From Streptomyces glaucescens (GTDB lineage Bacteria > Actinomycetota > Actinomycetes > Streptomycetales > Streptomycetaceae), in the NCBI RefSeq assembly GCF_000761215.1, contig NZ_CP009438.1, positions 1 through 64,000 on the forward strand: a stretch of DNA of 64,000 bases, given 5' to 3'. The notes under the pieces are model-generated. The model saw nothing but the letters and a program-made list of their open reading frames with translations, was not told where the DNA came from and made no database searches. The position numbers were made by a program, and so were the translations under genes. Positions 36,009 through 45,713 of this stretch are shown here, piece after piece; within the stretch, counting starts at the first letter, position 1; every line of letters begins with the position of its first letter.

Positions 36009-37651
36009 GCTGCGCCCTCCTGCCGGGAGATGATGCGGGAGGTGTCGTTGTCGGACGTGCTCGGGCCGGTGTGCGGGGTGATGCGCAGTGTTGCGTGCGC
36101 CGAGATGTCGTCCGTCGTCGTCGTTCCTGCGAGGGCGGCGAGGGCCGCGGCCGAAGGACGCTGGCCGGGCCGATGGAAGAGCGGGATGCGTCCGGGCAGG
36201 AGCACCCTCCAGGTGGGGGCGTTCAGGATGCCGGTGCCAGAGCCGGTGTGCACGAGAGTGCAGGCAAGACCCCCGCTCGTGCCGGTGCGGCGGGGCCCGG
36301 TTGCGGCGGCGCGCGCGGCGGCCATCAGGGCGGCGAGCGCGGCCCGGGCGGCTGCCTCGTCCAGCTGCTCGCCGGGAAGCGCGGCCAGCACCTCGGCGAG
36401 TGCCCTTTGGTGTCCGGCCTGGCGGCGTGCCCGGGCCTCGGCGACCTGGGCCTTGGCCACGGTGTCGTCGCGTGGTGCGGCGCCTCTGCCACGCGGCCCC
36501 GACCGGCCGGCGGTGCGCAGCAGTGTCGGCACCGGCACCTGCGGTCCGCCACGCCAGGACGGATTGCGGCCCATGTCGTCCTCATCGGCCTGGCCGTAGA
36601 GCTTGCGCCAGGAATGGTCGCCGACCGCGGCCTGGAAGATCTGCACCCCGATCTCCGGAGTCAGCACCGCCCGGGCCAGGGCCAGGGCACGGCTACGGGT
36701 GGAGGCGGTGCCTGCCGAGGAGTGCAGCCGACGCAGGTTGGCGTGCATGCCTGGCAGCGCCCTCACCAGGCGCAGCGAAAACCGTGCGGCCCGTCCGGTT
36801 CGGGCATCGAACCACGCGCACAGTCCGTCCCAGTCCTCCGCGCGTCCGCCGCGGGAGGCGCGGAGGGCACCCGCGGCGATGAGGTCACGGGCCTGGGAGG
36901 CATCGACGACCGCCTGGGCCAGCAGGCCGAACCACGGCCGCAGCACCGCGAGTGCTGCGGCGGCCCGTGCGGAGCCGGAGTCGAGTTCGACTGCCACGCG
37001 GGTGGCGTAGTCGACCAGAAGACCCTTGAGGTCGTTGGTGTGTTCCTCGTCCAGGTCGAACCGGTCGGCGAGACCGATCAGGCCATCCTCGGCACCCACC
37101 AGGGCAGCGTCGAGGTCGTCGTGGCTGGTGAACACAGAACTCACGGCATCCAGCACGGTAGCGTCGAGAAGGCTGGCATCGGGCTCGCCCACGCCCAGGG
37201 CTGCAGCGAGCTGCTCAAGGTGGGACACGATGCGGCTGAGCGACACGATCGGGATTTCCCGCACGGTGACCGTTCCCGCCAGGACCTGGCGGTAGAAACG
37301 CTGGACGTGCCTGCCCGCCGGGCTGGCGGTGTAGCGCCAGTTCCGGGGCAGAATCTCGGCGTACCGGCGGGCGTGGCTGGTGTCCGACCGGAACGAAACC
37401 GCACCCATGTCTTTCAGCGCGTCCAGGCGTCTTTCTACCAGGCGTGCGTCCAGGCGCACTCCGGCAGCCACCAGCGCTGCCGCGACCTCGGCAACCGTCA
37501 GGTCGGTCACCGACCCCTCCAACACATCCATGATCGCGATGTATTCGCTGGACTCCTGCCGCACCAGATATTCCACGGCCTTACGCGCGTCGGGCACGCT
37601 GTCGGCTGTGGCGGGCTTCTCTTCTTCTGGTGACACCACTCCCCCATCCAC
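36005..37651 (-). CDS. jetA: Wadjet type III JetA kleisin-like subunit (TIGR02677/DUF2397)
   Basis: A 548-residue DUF2397 protein, first gene of the operon. Winged-helix-like segments occur at the N-terminus (YLVRQESSEYIAIMDVLEGS, VAEVAAALVAAGVRLDARLV) and a helical middle with DEEHTNDLKGLLVDYATRVA. The C-terminal wing follows a basic linker. In the kleisin role it bridges the JetC heads and binds JetB. The start is taken as GTG at 37651; GTG codons at 37639 and 37636 preceded by GGGGGA are alternatives. Its stop overlaps jetB (ATGA). Confidence 0.88.
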   Translation of the reverse strand: MDGGVVSPEEEKPATADSVPDARKAVEYLVRQESSEYIAIMDVLEGSVTDLTVAEVAAALVAAGVRLDARLVERRLDALKDMGAVSFRSDTSHARRYAEILPRNWRYTASPAGRHVQRFYRQVLAGTVTVREIPIVSLSRIVSHLEQLAAALGVGEPDASLLDATVLDAVSSVFTSHDDLDAALVGAEDGLIGLADRFDLDEEHTNDLKGLLVDYATRVAVELDSGSARAAAALAVLRPWFGLLAQAVVDASQARDLIAAGALRASRGGRAEDWDGLCAWFDARTGRAARFSLRLVRALPGMHANLRRLHSSAGTASTRSRALALARAVLTPEIGVQIFQAAVGDHSWRKLYGQADEDDMGRNPSWRGGPQVPVPTLLRTAGRSGPRGRGAAPRDDTVAKAQVAEARARRQAGHQRALAEVLAALPGEQLDEAAARAALAALMAAARAAATGPRRTGTSGGLACTLVHTGSGTGILNAPTWRVLLPGRIPLFHRPGQRPSAAALAALAGTTTTDDISAHATLRITPHTGPSTSDNDTSRIISRQEGAA

Positions 37652-38434
37652 GACGCCAAGGGCGCTTGTCCAAGCCTCCTATGGAAGGTAGATGCCCCCA
37701 CTGACAACGTCCTCGGAAAGGCCCGAATTAAAGGGACTCCCGTTACGCCGCTTGTGACGAGAATGCATCACCTCCCCCTCGGACAGAGGTGATCAAGAAC
37801 TACCCCAGGCCAACCGCCTTACCGCGCAGCACCACTGGCATGCTTGAGCTGCCTCGATAGCCGCGGCAGCAAGTAGCGGGCTGCCCGCAGAATCGGCGCT
37901 GAGGCGGCTGGAATCGCAGCCTTCGTCTCCGGGAGCTACCGGAAGGTATTCAGCCATGTTGAGGGATGAAGCCCAAGCCCTAAGCGTGGCCGTCGAGGGG
38001 CGTGCCTTCCACACCCCAGAAATTCGATAAAACGTTCGACTTTTTGGTGAGTTCGTCACTCCACAACGGCCAGCCGGCAGGGAAGCTCCGAGCCCTGCCG
38101 CCATGGCCCGGCCGACGGCCTTGACGCAATCGCCCGCGCCTATGGCGTCGATACCGCCTGGACTCAATCGCTCATGAGCCCCCGTCAGCGTGGACTCACC
38201 CGGCCGCGCGCGGACCCACGCCATCGGTGCGCACTCACGTTGCTCGAGAAAATCGCTTGTGGCGCACCGCCGATACGTCTAGCCTGCGGGCAGGCAAGGA
38301 GCCTGGGAAAGTACCTGGGCCACCACCAATCACCTTGAGGTACGGAGCGTCGGAAAGCACCCTCGCCACCACCTCCTCCCATCCCTGCGCACCCCTCCTG
38401 TCCGGCGTATGCCGGGCGGGCGAAAGGCGTCCCC
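37652..38434. other. intergenic region between jetA and a plus-strand gene
   Basis: Divergent promoters of the Wadjet operon and the 38435 gene must lie here. A minus-strand frame at 37793-38224 is open but has poor codon bias. No operator-like repeat was recognised. Confidence 0.35.
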
Positions 38435-39430
38435 TTGACCATCTACTCTCAGCACGCCAACCGTGGGAAGACCCAGGTCCTGGCGACCTACCAGGGTCCG
38501 GACGGCGTCGAATCCAAGACTGTGACGAGCCTGGGCGACCCGCGCCTTGCCCTTCCGATCGTCGACGCCCTCAATCGGATCTCCGCCTTCGCCACCGTTC
38601 CCGTCAGCGTCCATGACCGCCGGGGACAGCGTGCGGACTACTACCCGCGCAAGCACCTTGCGGCACTGACAGAGGCTGCCGCCCGTGCCGATCTCCTCTG
38701 TGGCGCCCACAGCCTCTGGTACGAGTACGTCTGTCTGCGGCTTCACCAGGCGCTGGCCGATCTGGAGAACGCACTGGTGAGCGTGCCCGATACGGTCCGT
38801 CGGGCGATCCGCTCCGAACTGGAGGTGGAAGAAGCCGAGTTGCGTGCGGCACTCGACGACTTCTCGGGAACCTCCTCGGGACCTGAGACGGAGAACGTGC
38901 GTTGTTGGGAGTTCGCCCATCCGTTCGTGAAACATGACGACGGAATGGACACACTGAGCGACGAGACCCGCGAACGGCTCGACCGCCGTGAGGCAGGGCT
39001 CACTTCGGAAGAGCGGGAGAAGGCTGTCGCCGGCCTCCGGGTGCTGGTCACAGCGCACTCCCGGTGCACCGGAATGTGGGCCACACTGGACGACCCAAGC
39101 TGCGAGCTCTTCGCCGAGCCGCACGACTCCGACGGTTTCTACATGACGGTCCAGGCGCCGGAGCCTGGCGATGGCGACGGTTGCTGGGAGGTCGAGGTCG
39201 GGCGCTGGGAACCGGACGATCCCGACGAGGAGTACGGGGAGCACAGCAGTGCGACGGGCAGCACCGTGATCGGCTGTGCCCTTCCCGCTGTACCGGACGC
39301 CGACGAGATCGCGCACTTGCTGAAGTCCGTGGAGGAGAAGCCGCTGCTGCTTGCTCAGTGGGCCGAGACGCCGGTGGGCGCGGCGCTCGCGGGGACAACG
39401 GCTGTGGTGACAAAGCGCTACGACTCCTGA
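38435..39430 (+). CDS. hypothetical protein
   Basis: A 331-residue acidic soluble protein starting with TTG (GAAAGG ten bases upstream). Coding bias is clear. The N-terminus (TIYSQHANRGKTQVLATYQG) suggests a beta-rich start; residues ~85-145 are helical (YEYVCLRLHQALADLENALV, ELEVEEAELRAALDDF), and the C-terminal part is acidic (WEPDDPDEEYGEHSSA). No motif of a known enzyme was recognised. It is divergent from the Wadjet operon. Confidence 0.6.
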   Translation: MTIYSQHANRGKTQVLATYQGPDGVESKTVTSLGDPRLALPIVDALNRISAFATVPVSVHDRRGQRADYYPRKHLAALTEAAARADLLCGAHSLWYEYVCLRLHQALADLENALVSVPDTVRRAIRSELEVEEAELRAALDDFSGTSSGPETENVRCWEFAHPFVKHDDGMDTLSDETRERLDRREAGLTSEEREKAVAGLRVLVTAHSRCTGMWATLDDPSCELFAEPHDSDGFYMTVQAPEPGDGDGCWEVEVGRWEPDDPDEEYGEHSSATGSTVIGCALPAVPDADEIAHLLKSVEEKPLLLAQWAETPVGAALAGTTAVVTKRYDS

Positions 39431-39648
39431 TCGGGCGTTCGTAAAGGGATACCGGCTTGCCCGTGCGACGGACTAGCCCCGGCCGCCGTGCTGGCGGGAG
39501 ACCCGTCACTCGCGGCGATAAGGCCGCCTCGGGCGAGCTCCCTTTACCACAGGGACATCGAGAATGCGCGACCTTCGGGGAGGAGCGGTGCCCTTCAGCC
39601 ACTGCACTCTGGCAGACACATTGAGCGAGCCTGCTTGGAGTTCAAAGG

Positions 39649-40380
39649 ATGGGCACACCAGACGCTGCGGAGGTTGCGCGCCGACGCCTGCTGGTCGACG
39701 CATCACTGATCGACGCCCGGTTCCTCAACGCGCGGGGCGTCCTGAGGCAAGTGCCGTGGCTCCAGGTCGCGGAGTGCGAGCTCGCGGAATGCGTGCCAGT
39801 GCGGCCCTTCCCGGTGCGTCCGGGGCGCAGGATCGCCCCGGGCTGGTGGTGGTCGGCCACCGACGAGCGCTTGGTGCACTACGGGTTCGGCGCGATGCGC
39901 ACGCAGGTGATGCTGCTGGACTTCGAGCGGTCGGTGACCGCACTGGCGTGCAGCCCGGTGGAGCTGGTGTGGCAGGGCCGTGGGCGGGCGCCGAGTGGGC
40001 CACGTGCCGCACCTGTTGGCTCGCTTGTCCGACGGCAGCGCGGCCCTGGTGGACTGCGCGGGCCGGGGCGGGGTCAGCCGGCGCCTTGCTGGACGAGCGC
40101 GGGTGATGGAGGCTGCGGCCGCAGCGGTGGGCTGGCACTACCGCATCGCGGGCCCGCCGGAGCCGGTGCTGGCGGCCAGTGTGCGGTGGCTGGCGGGCTT
40201 CAGGCACCCGCGTCATGCGGCAGGGGTCGGCAGCGACGCGGTGGCGGCGTGCTTCGAGCGGCCGCGGCCGCTGGTAGAGGCCGTGCGGGAGGTGGGCGAT
40301 CCGCTGGCGGCGTGGCCTGCGGTGTTTCACGCACGCAGTTACTCAGCGCGGACCTCGAGACGGCCTGCCCCAACTGCCGC
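39649..40380 (+). pseudogene. TnsA-like heteromeric transposase endonuclease, frameshifted
   Basis: The first part (GTPDAAEVARRRLLVDASLI, GWWWSATDERLVHYGFGAMR, VMLLDFERSVTALACSPVEL) is the TnsA-type endonuclease N-terminal core, with the D of LLDF in catalytic position. A shift near 39980 moves the rest (GHVPHLLARLSDGSAALVDC, EAAAAAVGWHYRIAGPPEPV) to the next frame, and another near 40340 ends it early. No TnsB or TnsC-like partner gene is next to it. Such TnsA-like genes are frequent in Streptomyces chromosome arms. Confidence 0.75.
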
Positions 40381-40905
40381 TACCTGATGTGGGTCCGCTA
40401 CTCGGAGGTCGTAGCTCAGACAGCGCTCGATCAGCCTGCACACAGCGCATAAGCGCAGGTCGGACAGCTACTTCCGCACTCATCCCCGCCGAGGACCCCG
40501 CCCACCAGGAAGACCACCCACAAAACTGAGAAACCCCAGCTCGTAGCCACAGAAGCCACGCAGAACGACTGGGCGACGACAATCGAGCAGCTCTCCGCCA
40601 TCGGCATGCGATGGTCATGAGGTGCGGATGGGAAGCGGGGCCGGGACAGGATGAGCTGGCCCAGCGTGATGGTTCACGGCAGCCAGGCATTCATGCGGTG
40701 TGCGGATCATGCGGTCAGCCCTCGCCGACATGTAGCGGGCGGGTATGCGCAACAGCGGTCGGAGCGGGCCCTGATGCTCGCGTAGGAGCGACGTCTCCCG
40801 TCGCACGGTGAATCGGACAACTGCTCTTGGAGCATGCGACGACATCGTGGACGGCCGGGCGGAGCGGTGGCTTGGCGGGTCGAAGCCGTCCACGGCCGCG
40901 ACAGT
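40381..40905. other. gene-free stretch
   Basis: The TnsA frame fuses to unrelated sequence (TACPNCRYLMWVRYSEV) up to 40452. Nothing else was recognised here. Confidence 0.3.
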
Positions 40906-41505
40906 TCAACCGGTCACGGCTTCGCCTGGTCTGCCGCAGTCCGCCAGAGCCTTTGCGGCCCGGCTGCGGTGTGCACGGAAACGGCGGAGGTACGACCGTG
41001 CCAGAGGGCCCGGCGGAATGCCCCGGGCGAAGGCTTGCATGTTGCGTTCGCCCGTGTTGTAGCCCAGGGCGAGGAGTTCGTCGCGGGTGTAGCGGCGTAC
41101 GTGCCGCTTTGGAAGGTTTCGGTCGAGGTCCTTCAGGTGCAGGGCCGCGGTGTGGATGGCGAGCGCTGGGTCGTCGCGTAGGTCTTGCCACCGCTCGGAC
41201 AGGCCGTGCGTTTCCCGGACCCGCTCGAACGTCGCGCGGTGCATGTTGGCCACTCCGAAGGCCGCCCCGGGCTTCCACCATTGCCACAGCCGTTCCAGCA
41301 GCGGATGGTGCGGCTTGTACGCCTCATTGTGGAGCACGGTCATCACGAGCAAGGGCGACACTGCGGCCTTCGCCGCGCTGCGCATCACATACGCAGCGTA
41401 GTCGGCTGGATCGTATCCACCGGGCCGCAGCGGTGGCGTCCGAACGCCACTGCGGTCCACTGGTTGCGACCGTTGTTTCGACGCCGCCGTCCGCCGCTTG
41501 GTCAT
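40906..41505 (-). CDS. lytic transglycosylase-like protein
   Basis: A 199-residue basic protein whose middle follows the soluble lytic transglycosylase core: LLVMTVLHNEAYKPH with the catalytic-type glutamate, AAFGVANMHRATFERVRETH in place of the GAxGLMQ segment, DPALAIHTAALHLKDLDR and LLALGYNTGERNM (the A.YN.G motif). Plasmid transfer systems and phages use such enzymes to cut peptidoglycan. No signal peptide or membrane anchor is present at the chosen ATG (41505), where the ribosome site is poor, so the N-terminus may be truncated. Confidence 0.65.
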   Translation of the reverse strand: MTKRRTAASKQRSQPVDRSGVRTPPLRPGGYDPADYAAYVMRSAAKAAVSPLLVMTVLHNEAYKPHHPLLERLWQWWKPGAAFGVANMHRATFERVRETHGLSERWQDLRDDPALAIHTAALHLKDLDRNLPKRHVRRYTRDELLALGYNTGERNMQAFARGIPPGPLARSYLRRFRAHRSRAAKALADCGRPGEAVTG

Positions 41506-42095
41506 CCCTGCTCATCTCGCCGCTGCTGCCTGCCCTCGCCTGGACAGGGGACGTCTTGCCATCCCGAGGTGCGCGTGCCCGTGGGGACCGGCCTCAATCC
41601 AGGGCGCTGGAGCGCCGATCCGCCTCCCCCAGTGCGTGCGGGCCGCCATGGCATCACACTCCGCTGCGCTCACGGGTCACATCACGAAGCGCTCCGATGC
41701 CGTCCGGCATCGAGCCATCGCGTCGCTGCCCCACCCCGCAGCTGGATCCGCAGTGGTGTACCCATCCGTCCGCCAACGGCACTTGAGCACTGGTGCGCCG
41801 GCCCGCCCACCGCATGCCCTGCCTCAGATGCAGGATGGTCGTCCAAGCGTCGCCGCACGCAACGATCACCGAGCATGAATTCTGCGCAGCGCAGATGATG
41901 CGACCTGGTCGCCCAACCAGCCAGGCAAACCTTCAGGCCAGCTCTCCGCCCCAGCTCGGCATCCAGCATCCGTGCAGTTCCCTGTCGCGCCACACCCCCA
42001 GCCCGCAGAGGCACCGCGAACTGATCAGCGCGGCCAGAACACCATCCGTTGATCGCAAGAACCGCTCACGGACAACAGCTCCGCCATCGGATGTG
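41506..42095. other. gene-free stretch
   Basis: No frame with convincing codon use on either strand. Confidence 0.3.
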
Positions 42096-42173
42096 ATGGA
42101 CGTGATCGGTGTCCTCGCCATCACCGTCGTCGCGCTCGCAGTCGGCTGCCTGCTCGGACGGCTACGTCCGTGA
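42096..42173 (+). pseudogene. fragment of a small membrane protein linked to terminal helicases
   Basis: Twenty-five codons (DVIGVLAITVVALAVGCLLG) closely resemble the start of the frame at 47260 (DVVVTAVVALAGGYLLGRRA), which directly follows a helicase remnant. A single hydrophobic helix followed by LGR is the N-terminus of a small protein usually encoded next to such helicases. Here it ends early at TGA. Confidence 0.45.
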
Positions 42174-42868
42174 CGTCTTCTGGTGTTCGCCGTTTCGGCG
42201 CTGGGCTCGGTGCGTGCGCCGGCGATGTCGTGCCGGGCGAACTCGGCCGTTGCCGCGACGGCAATGCGGTCGCGTCGCCCGGCGGCGCGCGGGAGGCCAG
42301 TGGCGGCGCAGGAGCACCGCAGCGGCGTCGGACGGCCGGTGCAGTCAAAGGCGCAGGCCGGGTGGTGTGGACGCACGGCGTTGTGGGCCGATGAGGGCGG
42401 GGGCGGGAGCAGCGGGAGGTCCGGGTGGGGTGCTCGGTGTGCCGTCGGAGCCGAGGGCTGTCACGGCCTCTCCTGGGCGGTGCGCGTCCGGCCGGCCGTG
42501 TCCGGCCGCTTCCCACCCTCGCGCCTGGCGTCGTCGGGGGTGCGCTCCCTCGTGCAGGGCAAACGGCCGCGGTCCGATCCCCCAGGCGCTGGTGCAGGCA
42601 CCGTGCGGTGACGGAGGGCGGCGCGCAGCGCGGTGATGCGGGGGCTTTGCAGCCACACGCGGCGATGCGGGGACGGCCGGGACGAATTCGGCGTCCACTG
42701 GGCATGAGGCGCACTGAACGCGTACAGAGCGTGCACGGTCACCGCGAGACAGTTGTACCAGCCAGTTCGCTCACGGGACGGCCGAGAGCTGTGTGCGCCG
42801 GTGGTCTCGCAGGGCCTGGGTGGGCCTTTCGGCGGGGGTCAGTGCTCCGGCAGCTGCCATGAAGCGGA
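42174..42868. other. gene-free stretch
   Basis: Very GC-rich with many chance frames on both strands. None has a recognisable product. Confidence 0.3.
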
Positions 42869-43345
42869 TCAGTGGGGGAACGGTCCGGCGGAGGGTGGGA
42901 GGGCGAACGGCGGGGTGCGGTCGGTGAGCAGGTGCAGCGCGAACTCGCCGGTGCCGCGGTGCAAGCGCTGTCTCTCACCGTCCGGGTGCTGCATCAGGGC
43001 TGGCCAGTCGTCGGGATCGGCCGCTCCGGTCGGCCGGTGCGGGGTCAGCTCCTGCTCGGAGGTCTCTCATGAGCGCGCCGCCGGGCGCGGGGTGGACCGG
43101 GTAGGGCCGGTACGGGTCGGCGTACCGTGCCATGTGCCGGCGTCAGGAGACCGGAGCCGTGCCCAGCGCGCCCGGCATCAGGAGGTCCAGGTACTCGTCG
43201 AAGCTGCCCGCGCCGAAGGCGTCGACGATGTTCTAGTGACCGGGCAGCGCGGTGCACGGCGCGGCCTGCGTCGCGGCCCAGTCGACGCCGCGCCGATCGG
43301 GCTCCGTCCACCCGGTGGCCTCCCGCAGCGTTTCCACTGACCCGA
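42869..43345 (-). pseudogene. SUKH (SMI1/KNR4) immunity-like protein, decayed
   Basis: Segments in sequence but in different frames: VETLREATGWTEPDRRGVDW, LPGH then TAG, then NIVDAFGAGSFDEYLDLLMP, PYPVHPAPGG, and finally DDWPALMQHPDGERQRLHRG with TGEFALHLLTDR to the TGA at 42869. The order LP..Y..-(VDAFGAGSF..YL.L..P) is the SUKH superfamily core found in toxin-immunity and regulatory proteins. One in-frame stop and at least one frameshift disable it. Confidence 0.7.
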
Positions 43346-43431
43346 CACCGGGCGGGCGGGTGAACGGGCGCCGGGCGAGGATCGCGGCGCGGCGTCCCTG
43401 CCCGGTCGGAGACCGTGACGCGCATCGCGTG

Positions 43432-44214
43432 TCAGAGGACGATGTCGTGGCCGGGACCGCCCTCGGCGGTGTCCTTCCCGGTGCCGCCGCCGATCAGGTC
43501 GTCGCCCTCCTCACCGTGCAGGGTGTCGTCGCCGGGGCCGCCGAGGAGCAGGTCGTCGCCGGGGCCGCCGAGGGCGTGGTCTTCGCCGGGGCCCGCGTAC
43601 ACCCTGTCCGTGCCGCCGTACGCCTCGATCATGTCGTCGCCCCGGCCGCCCGCCATCCACTGGCCGGCGTCGTCGCCCATGAGATGGTCCGCACCGTCGC
43701 CGCCGTCCAGGACCGCGCCGCCCATGACCATGTCGTCCCCCGCGTCGCCGCGCACCGTGTGTGCGGTGTGGGCGTGCAGGGTGTCGTCGCCGGTGCCGCC
43801 CCGCACCGTGCCCACCGCGGGGTCGCTGGTGACGATCGTGTCGTCGCCGTCGCCGAGGAAGACATCGATCCGTTCCGGCCGGGCGCTGCCGGTGGGCAGT
43901 TCGCAGACGACGAAGGTGTCGTTTTCGGGTGCGAGGTACGTGCAGTGGTCGCCGGGTGCGAGCGGGGCCTTGTCGCGGAAGCCGATCTGCCGGGTGCCGG
44001 CGCCGTGTTCCATGGGGATCACGTGGAGGTCGTTGGTCTGTCCTTCGGCGGCGGTGAAGACGACGGACCCGGTCGCCCAGTCGGCGCTGACGCGGGCCTT
44101 CGCCTCCCCGGTGGCGGCGGGAGCGGCGGCCGCCGGGGCGACGGCGAGACCGGTGGCGAGACCGGTGGCGAGCAGGACCACTGCTGCCGCGGTGGTGGCT
44201 CCGTTTCGGTTCAT
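43432..44214 (-). CDS. secreted RTX-type calcium-binding repeat protein
   Basis: A 260-residue protein with a classical signal peptide (NRNGATTAAAVVLLATGLAT ... PAAAAPAA, cut near 31) and, from residue ~115, six to seven nonapeptide-type repeats (LGDGDDTIV, RGGTGDDTL, RGDAGDDMV, GGRGDDMIE, GGPGDDLLL, GGPGDDTLH, EEGDDLIGG). Such repeats fold as a calcium-binding beta roll. No catalytic domain is attached, so it may be structural or an anchor. The start overlaps the stop of the DoxX gene by four bases (ATGA), so both are co-expressed. Confidence 0.85.
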   Translation of the reverse strand: MNRNGATTAAAVVLLATGLATGLAVAPAAAAPAATGEAKARVSADWATGSVVFTAAEGQTNDLHVIPMEHGAGTRQIGFRDKAPLAPGDHCTYLAPENDTFVVCELPTGSARPERIDVFLGDGDDTIVTSDPAVGTVRGGTGDDTLHAHTAHTVRGDAGDDMVMGGAVLDGGDGADHLMGDDAGQWMAGGRGDDMIEAYGGTDRVYAGPGEDHALGGPGDDLLLGGPGDDTLHGEEGDDLIGGGTGKDTAEGGPGHDIVL

Positions 44215-44930
44215 GAGACCTCGTCTTCGGTGTGAGGGCCGGTGGGTCGACCTGCTGGGGAAGGAGTGCCAGGGCTGGGGGCGGGTCTGACGGCGTGGTC
44301 GGCGTGAGCGCCGCCGCCCGAGCGGGGCGGCCTGGTCGGGGGCGGGACTTCAGGACGGGCGACGGCTCGGCGTACGGCCGCGCTCCGGCATCCCGGACGG
44401 CCTCGCGGCGGCGGCGTGCGGCTCCACTCGTCGGCCGCCACCACGAGACAGGCCGCCACCAGGACGACGTTCTTGATGATGTACTGGCCCTCCAGGGTGG
44501 GGACCGGGACGCCTCCTTGCCACATCTCCCCGGGGAGCAGCAGGAGCGCGGAGAAGACGCCGGCCATGTGGATGAAGAACCCGATCAGGGCTACGCGGAG
44601 CAGGATCCCTGTGAGGAGGCCGAGGCCGATGACCGTCTCGGCGGCCGCCAGCAGCCGTAGCGTCACGTCCGGCGGCAGCAGGCCGAGGGTGAGTTTCGTC
44701 GCGGTCCGGATGGCGACTCCCTCGGCGGGGCTGGCCGCCGGGAAGAACTTCAGGACGCCGAACCAGAGGAACACCGCGCCCACGCACACCCGCAGCAGCG
44801 CCGCACTGCACCACTGCTGGTTCCGGTCGGTCAGCGATGCGACCGCCCGGGTGATCCGCCCGCCACTTCCGGTGTCCGCCGGAGCGGACTTCCGAGGGAG
44901 GTGACGGCTTCGCTCGCCGGCTCTGTGCAT
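44211..44930 (-). CDS. DoxX-family membrane protein
   Basis: A 239-residue protein; the ATG at 44930 has GAAAGGGTGG upstream. Four hydrophobic helices from ~50 to 175 (ALLRVCVGAVFLWFGVLKFF, LLAAAETVIGLGLLTGILLR, VALIGFFIHMAGVFSALLLL, IIKNVVLVAACLVVAADEWS) with the RxxxGxxFLWFGxLKF pattern of the DoxX/DUF417 family. The C-terminal 60 residues are an Arg/Pro-rich tail that continues until the overlap with the RTX gene. The partner and substrate are not known. Possible redox or membrane-stress role by family. Confidence 0.85.
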   Translation of the reverse strand: MHRAGERSRHLPRKSAPADTGSGGRITRAVASLTDRNQQWCSAALLRVCVGAVFLWFGVLKFFPAASPAEGVAIRTATKLTLGLLPPDVTLRLLAAAETVIGLGLLTGILLRVALIGFFIHMAGVFSALLLLPGEMWQGGVPVPTLEGQYIIKNVVLVAACLVVAADEWSRTPPPRGRPGCRSAAVRRAVARPEVPPPTRPPRSGGGAHADHAVRPAPSPGTPSPAGRPTGPHTEDEVS

Positions 44931-45083
44931 CGTCGTATCCACCCTTTCGTGCGGTCGTCCGAAGGCCCTCGGCCGCTGGAGGACCGAAAAGGGCAGGGCG
45001 GTGCGGTGCCGGGCGCCCAGGGGTGACGGGCGCTCCCGGTACCGCGGCACACCCGGCCCCGCCAGACCGGGCGGGGCAGCGCG

Positions 45084-45599
45084 TCAGCTCACGTTCACGT
45101 CCACGCAGGCGTAGAAGGCGTTGGTGGTGTCGGCGATGTTCCACACGGCCAGCACCTTCTGCTTGCCGGTCAGGCTGCCGAAGTTGACCTGGTGGGTGAC
45201 GGTGGCACCCGGCCGGGCACCGCCGTCGTCGAATTCCGCGATCTTCCTGCCACCCGCGTAGTACTGCCAGGTGGAGGTGGCGTGCTGGGCCGTCAGCCGC
45301 CAGTTGAAGCTGGTCGTCCGGCTGACCGGGGTGATCTTCCAGCCCTTGCTGTCGTCGTCGAGTTCGGCAAAGGCGGAATTCCCTCCGCTGCAGCTCATCA
45401 GGCCCTTGGGGCCTTCGACGCTCTGCGGCTCGTACTTGATGGAACCGCAGGAGACCGTGCCGGCGGCGCACTGGGCCTGGCGGCTGGGGGGCGAGGAGAT
45501 GTAGCCGTGCGCGCTCGCGTTACCGGCCGGCAGGGTCACCGCCAGCAGCGGGGCGATTCCCGCGCCGATGGCGACGGCCAGCATCCTCTTGCTCTTCAT
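45084..45599 (-). CDS. secreted AA10 lytic polysaccharide monooxygenase
   Basis: A 171-residue copper monooxygenase that cleaves chitin or cellulose oxidatively. The signal peptide ends ...AGNASA at residue ~31, exposing His1 of HGYISSPPSRQAQC, the first ligand of the histidine brace; the second histidine is in LTAQHATSTWQYY. Four cysteines (including SCGSIKY and the terminal FYACVDVNVS) fit the two AA10 disulfides. CAGGAG precedes the ATG at 45599. No carbohydrate-binding domain. A DasR-type palindrome 115 bases upstream suggests induction by N-acetylglucosamine, favouring chitin as substrate. Confidence 0.92.
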   Translation of the reverse strand: MKSKRMLAVAIGAGIAPLLAVTLPAGNASAHGYISSPPSRQAQCAAGTVSCGSIKYEPQSVEGPKGLMSCSGGNSAFAELDDDSKGWKITPVSRTTSFNWRLTAQHATSTWQYYAGGRKIAEFDDGGARPGATVTHQVNFGSLTGKQKVLAVWNIADTTNAFYACVDVNVS

Positions 45600-45713
45600 G
45601 ACAACTCCTGTGGGGGGGTTGCGCCTGTCCACCCGGCGCACGGGCATGATCATGACAAGGAGCACCACCATGACCGCGCGGCTTTCCACGGTGGCGAGGT
45701 GAAGCGTACCCCG

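Noticed and set aside
36325..36585. Arg/Pro-rich frames inside jetA and jetC regions
   Set aside because: Out-of-frame shadows of the Wadjet genes.
37793..38224. A minus-strand frame of 143 codons before jetA
   Set aside because: Codon use is poor, there is no ribosome site and no recognisable domain.
43551..43720. GC-rich near-repeats that could be taken for a CRISPR-like or tandem array
   Set aside because: They encode the glycine/aspartate nonapeptides of the RTX protein; spacing is 27 bases with no constant DNA repeat. No CRISPR array was seen anywhere in the window.
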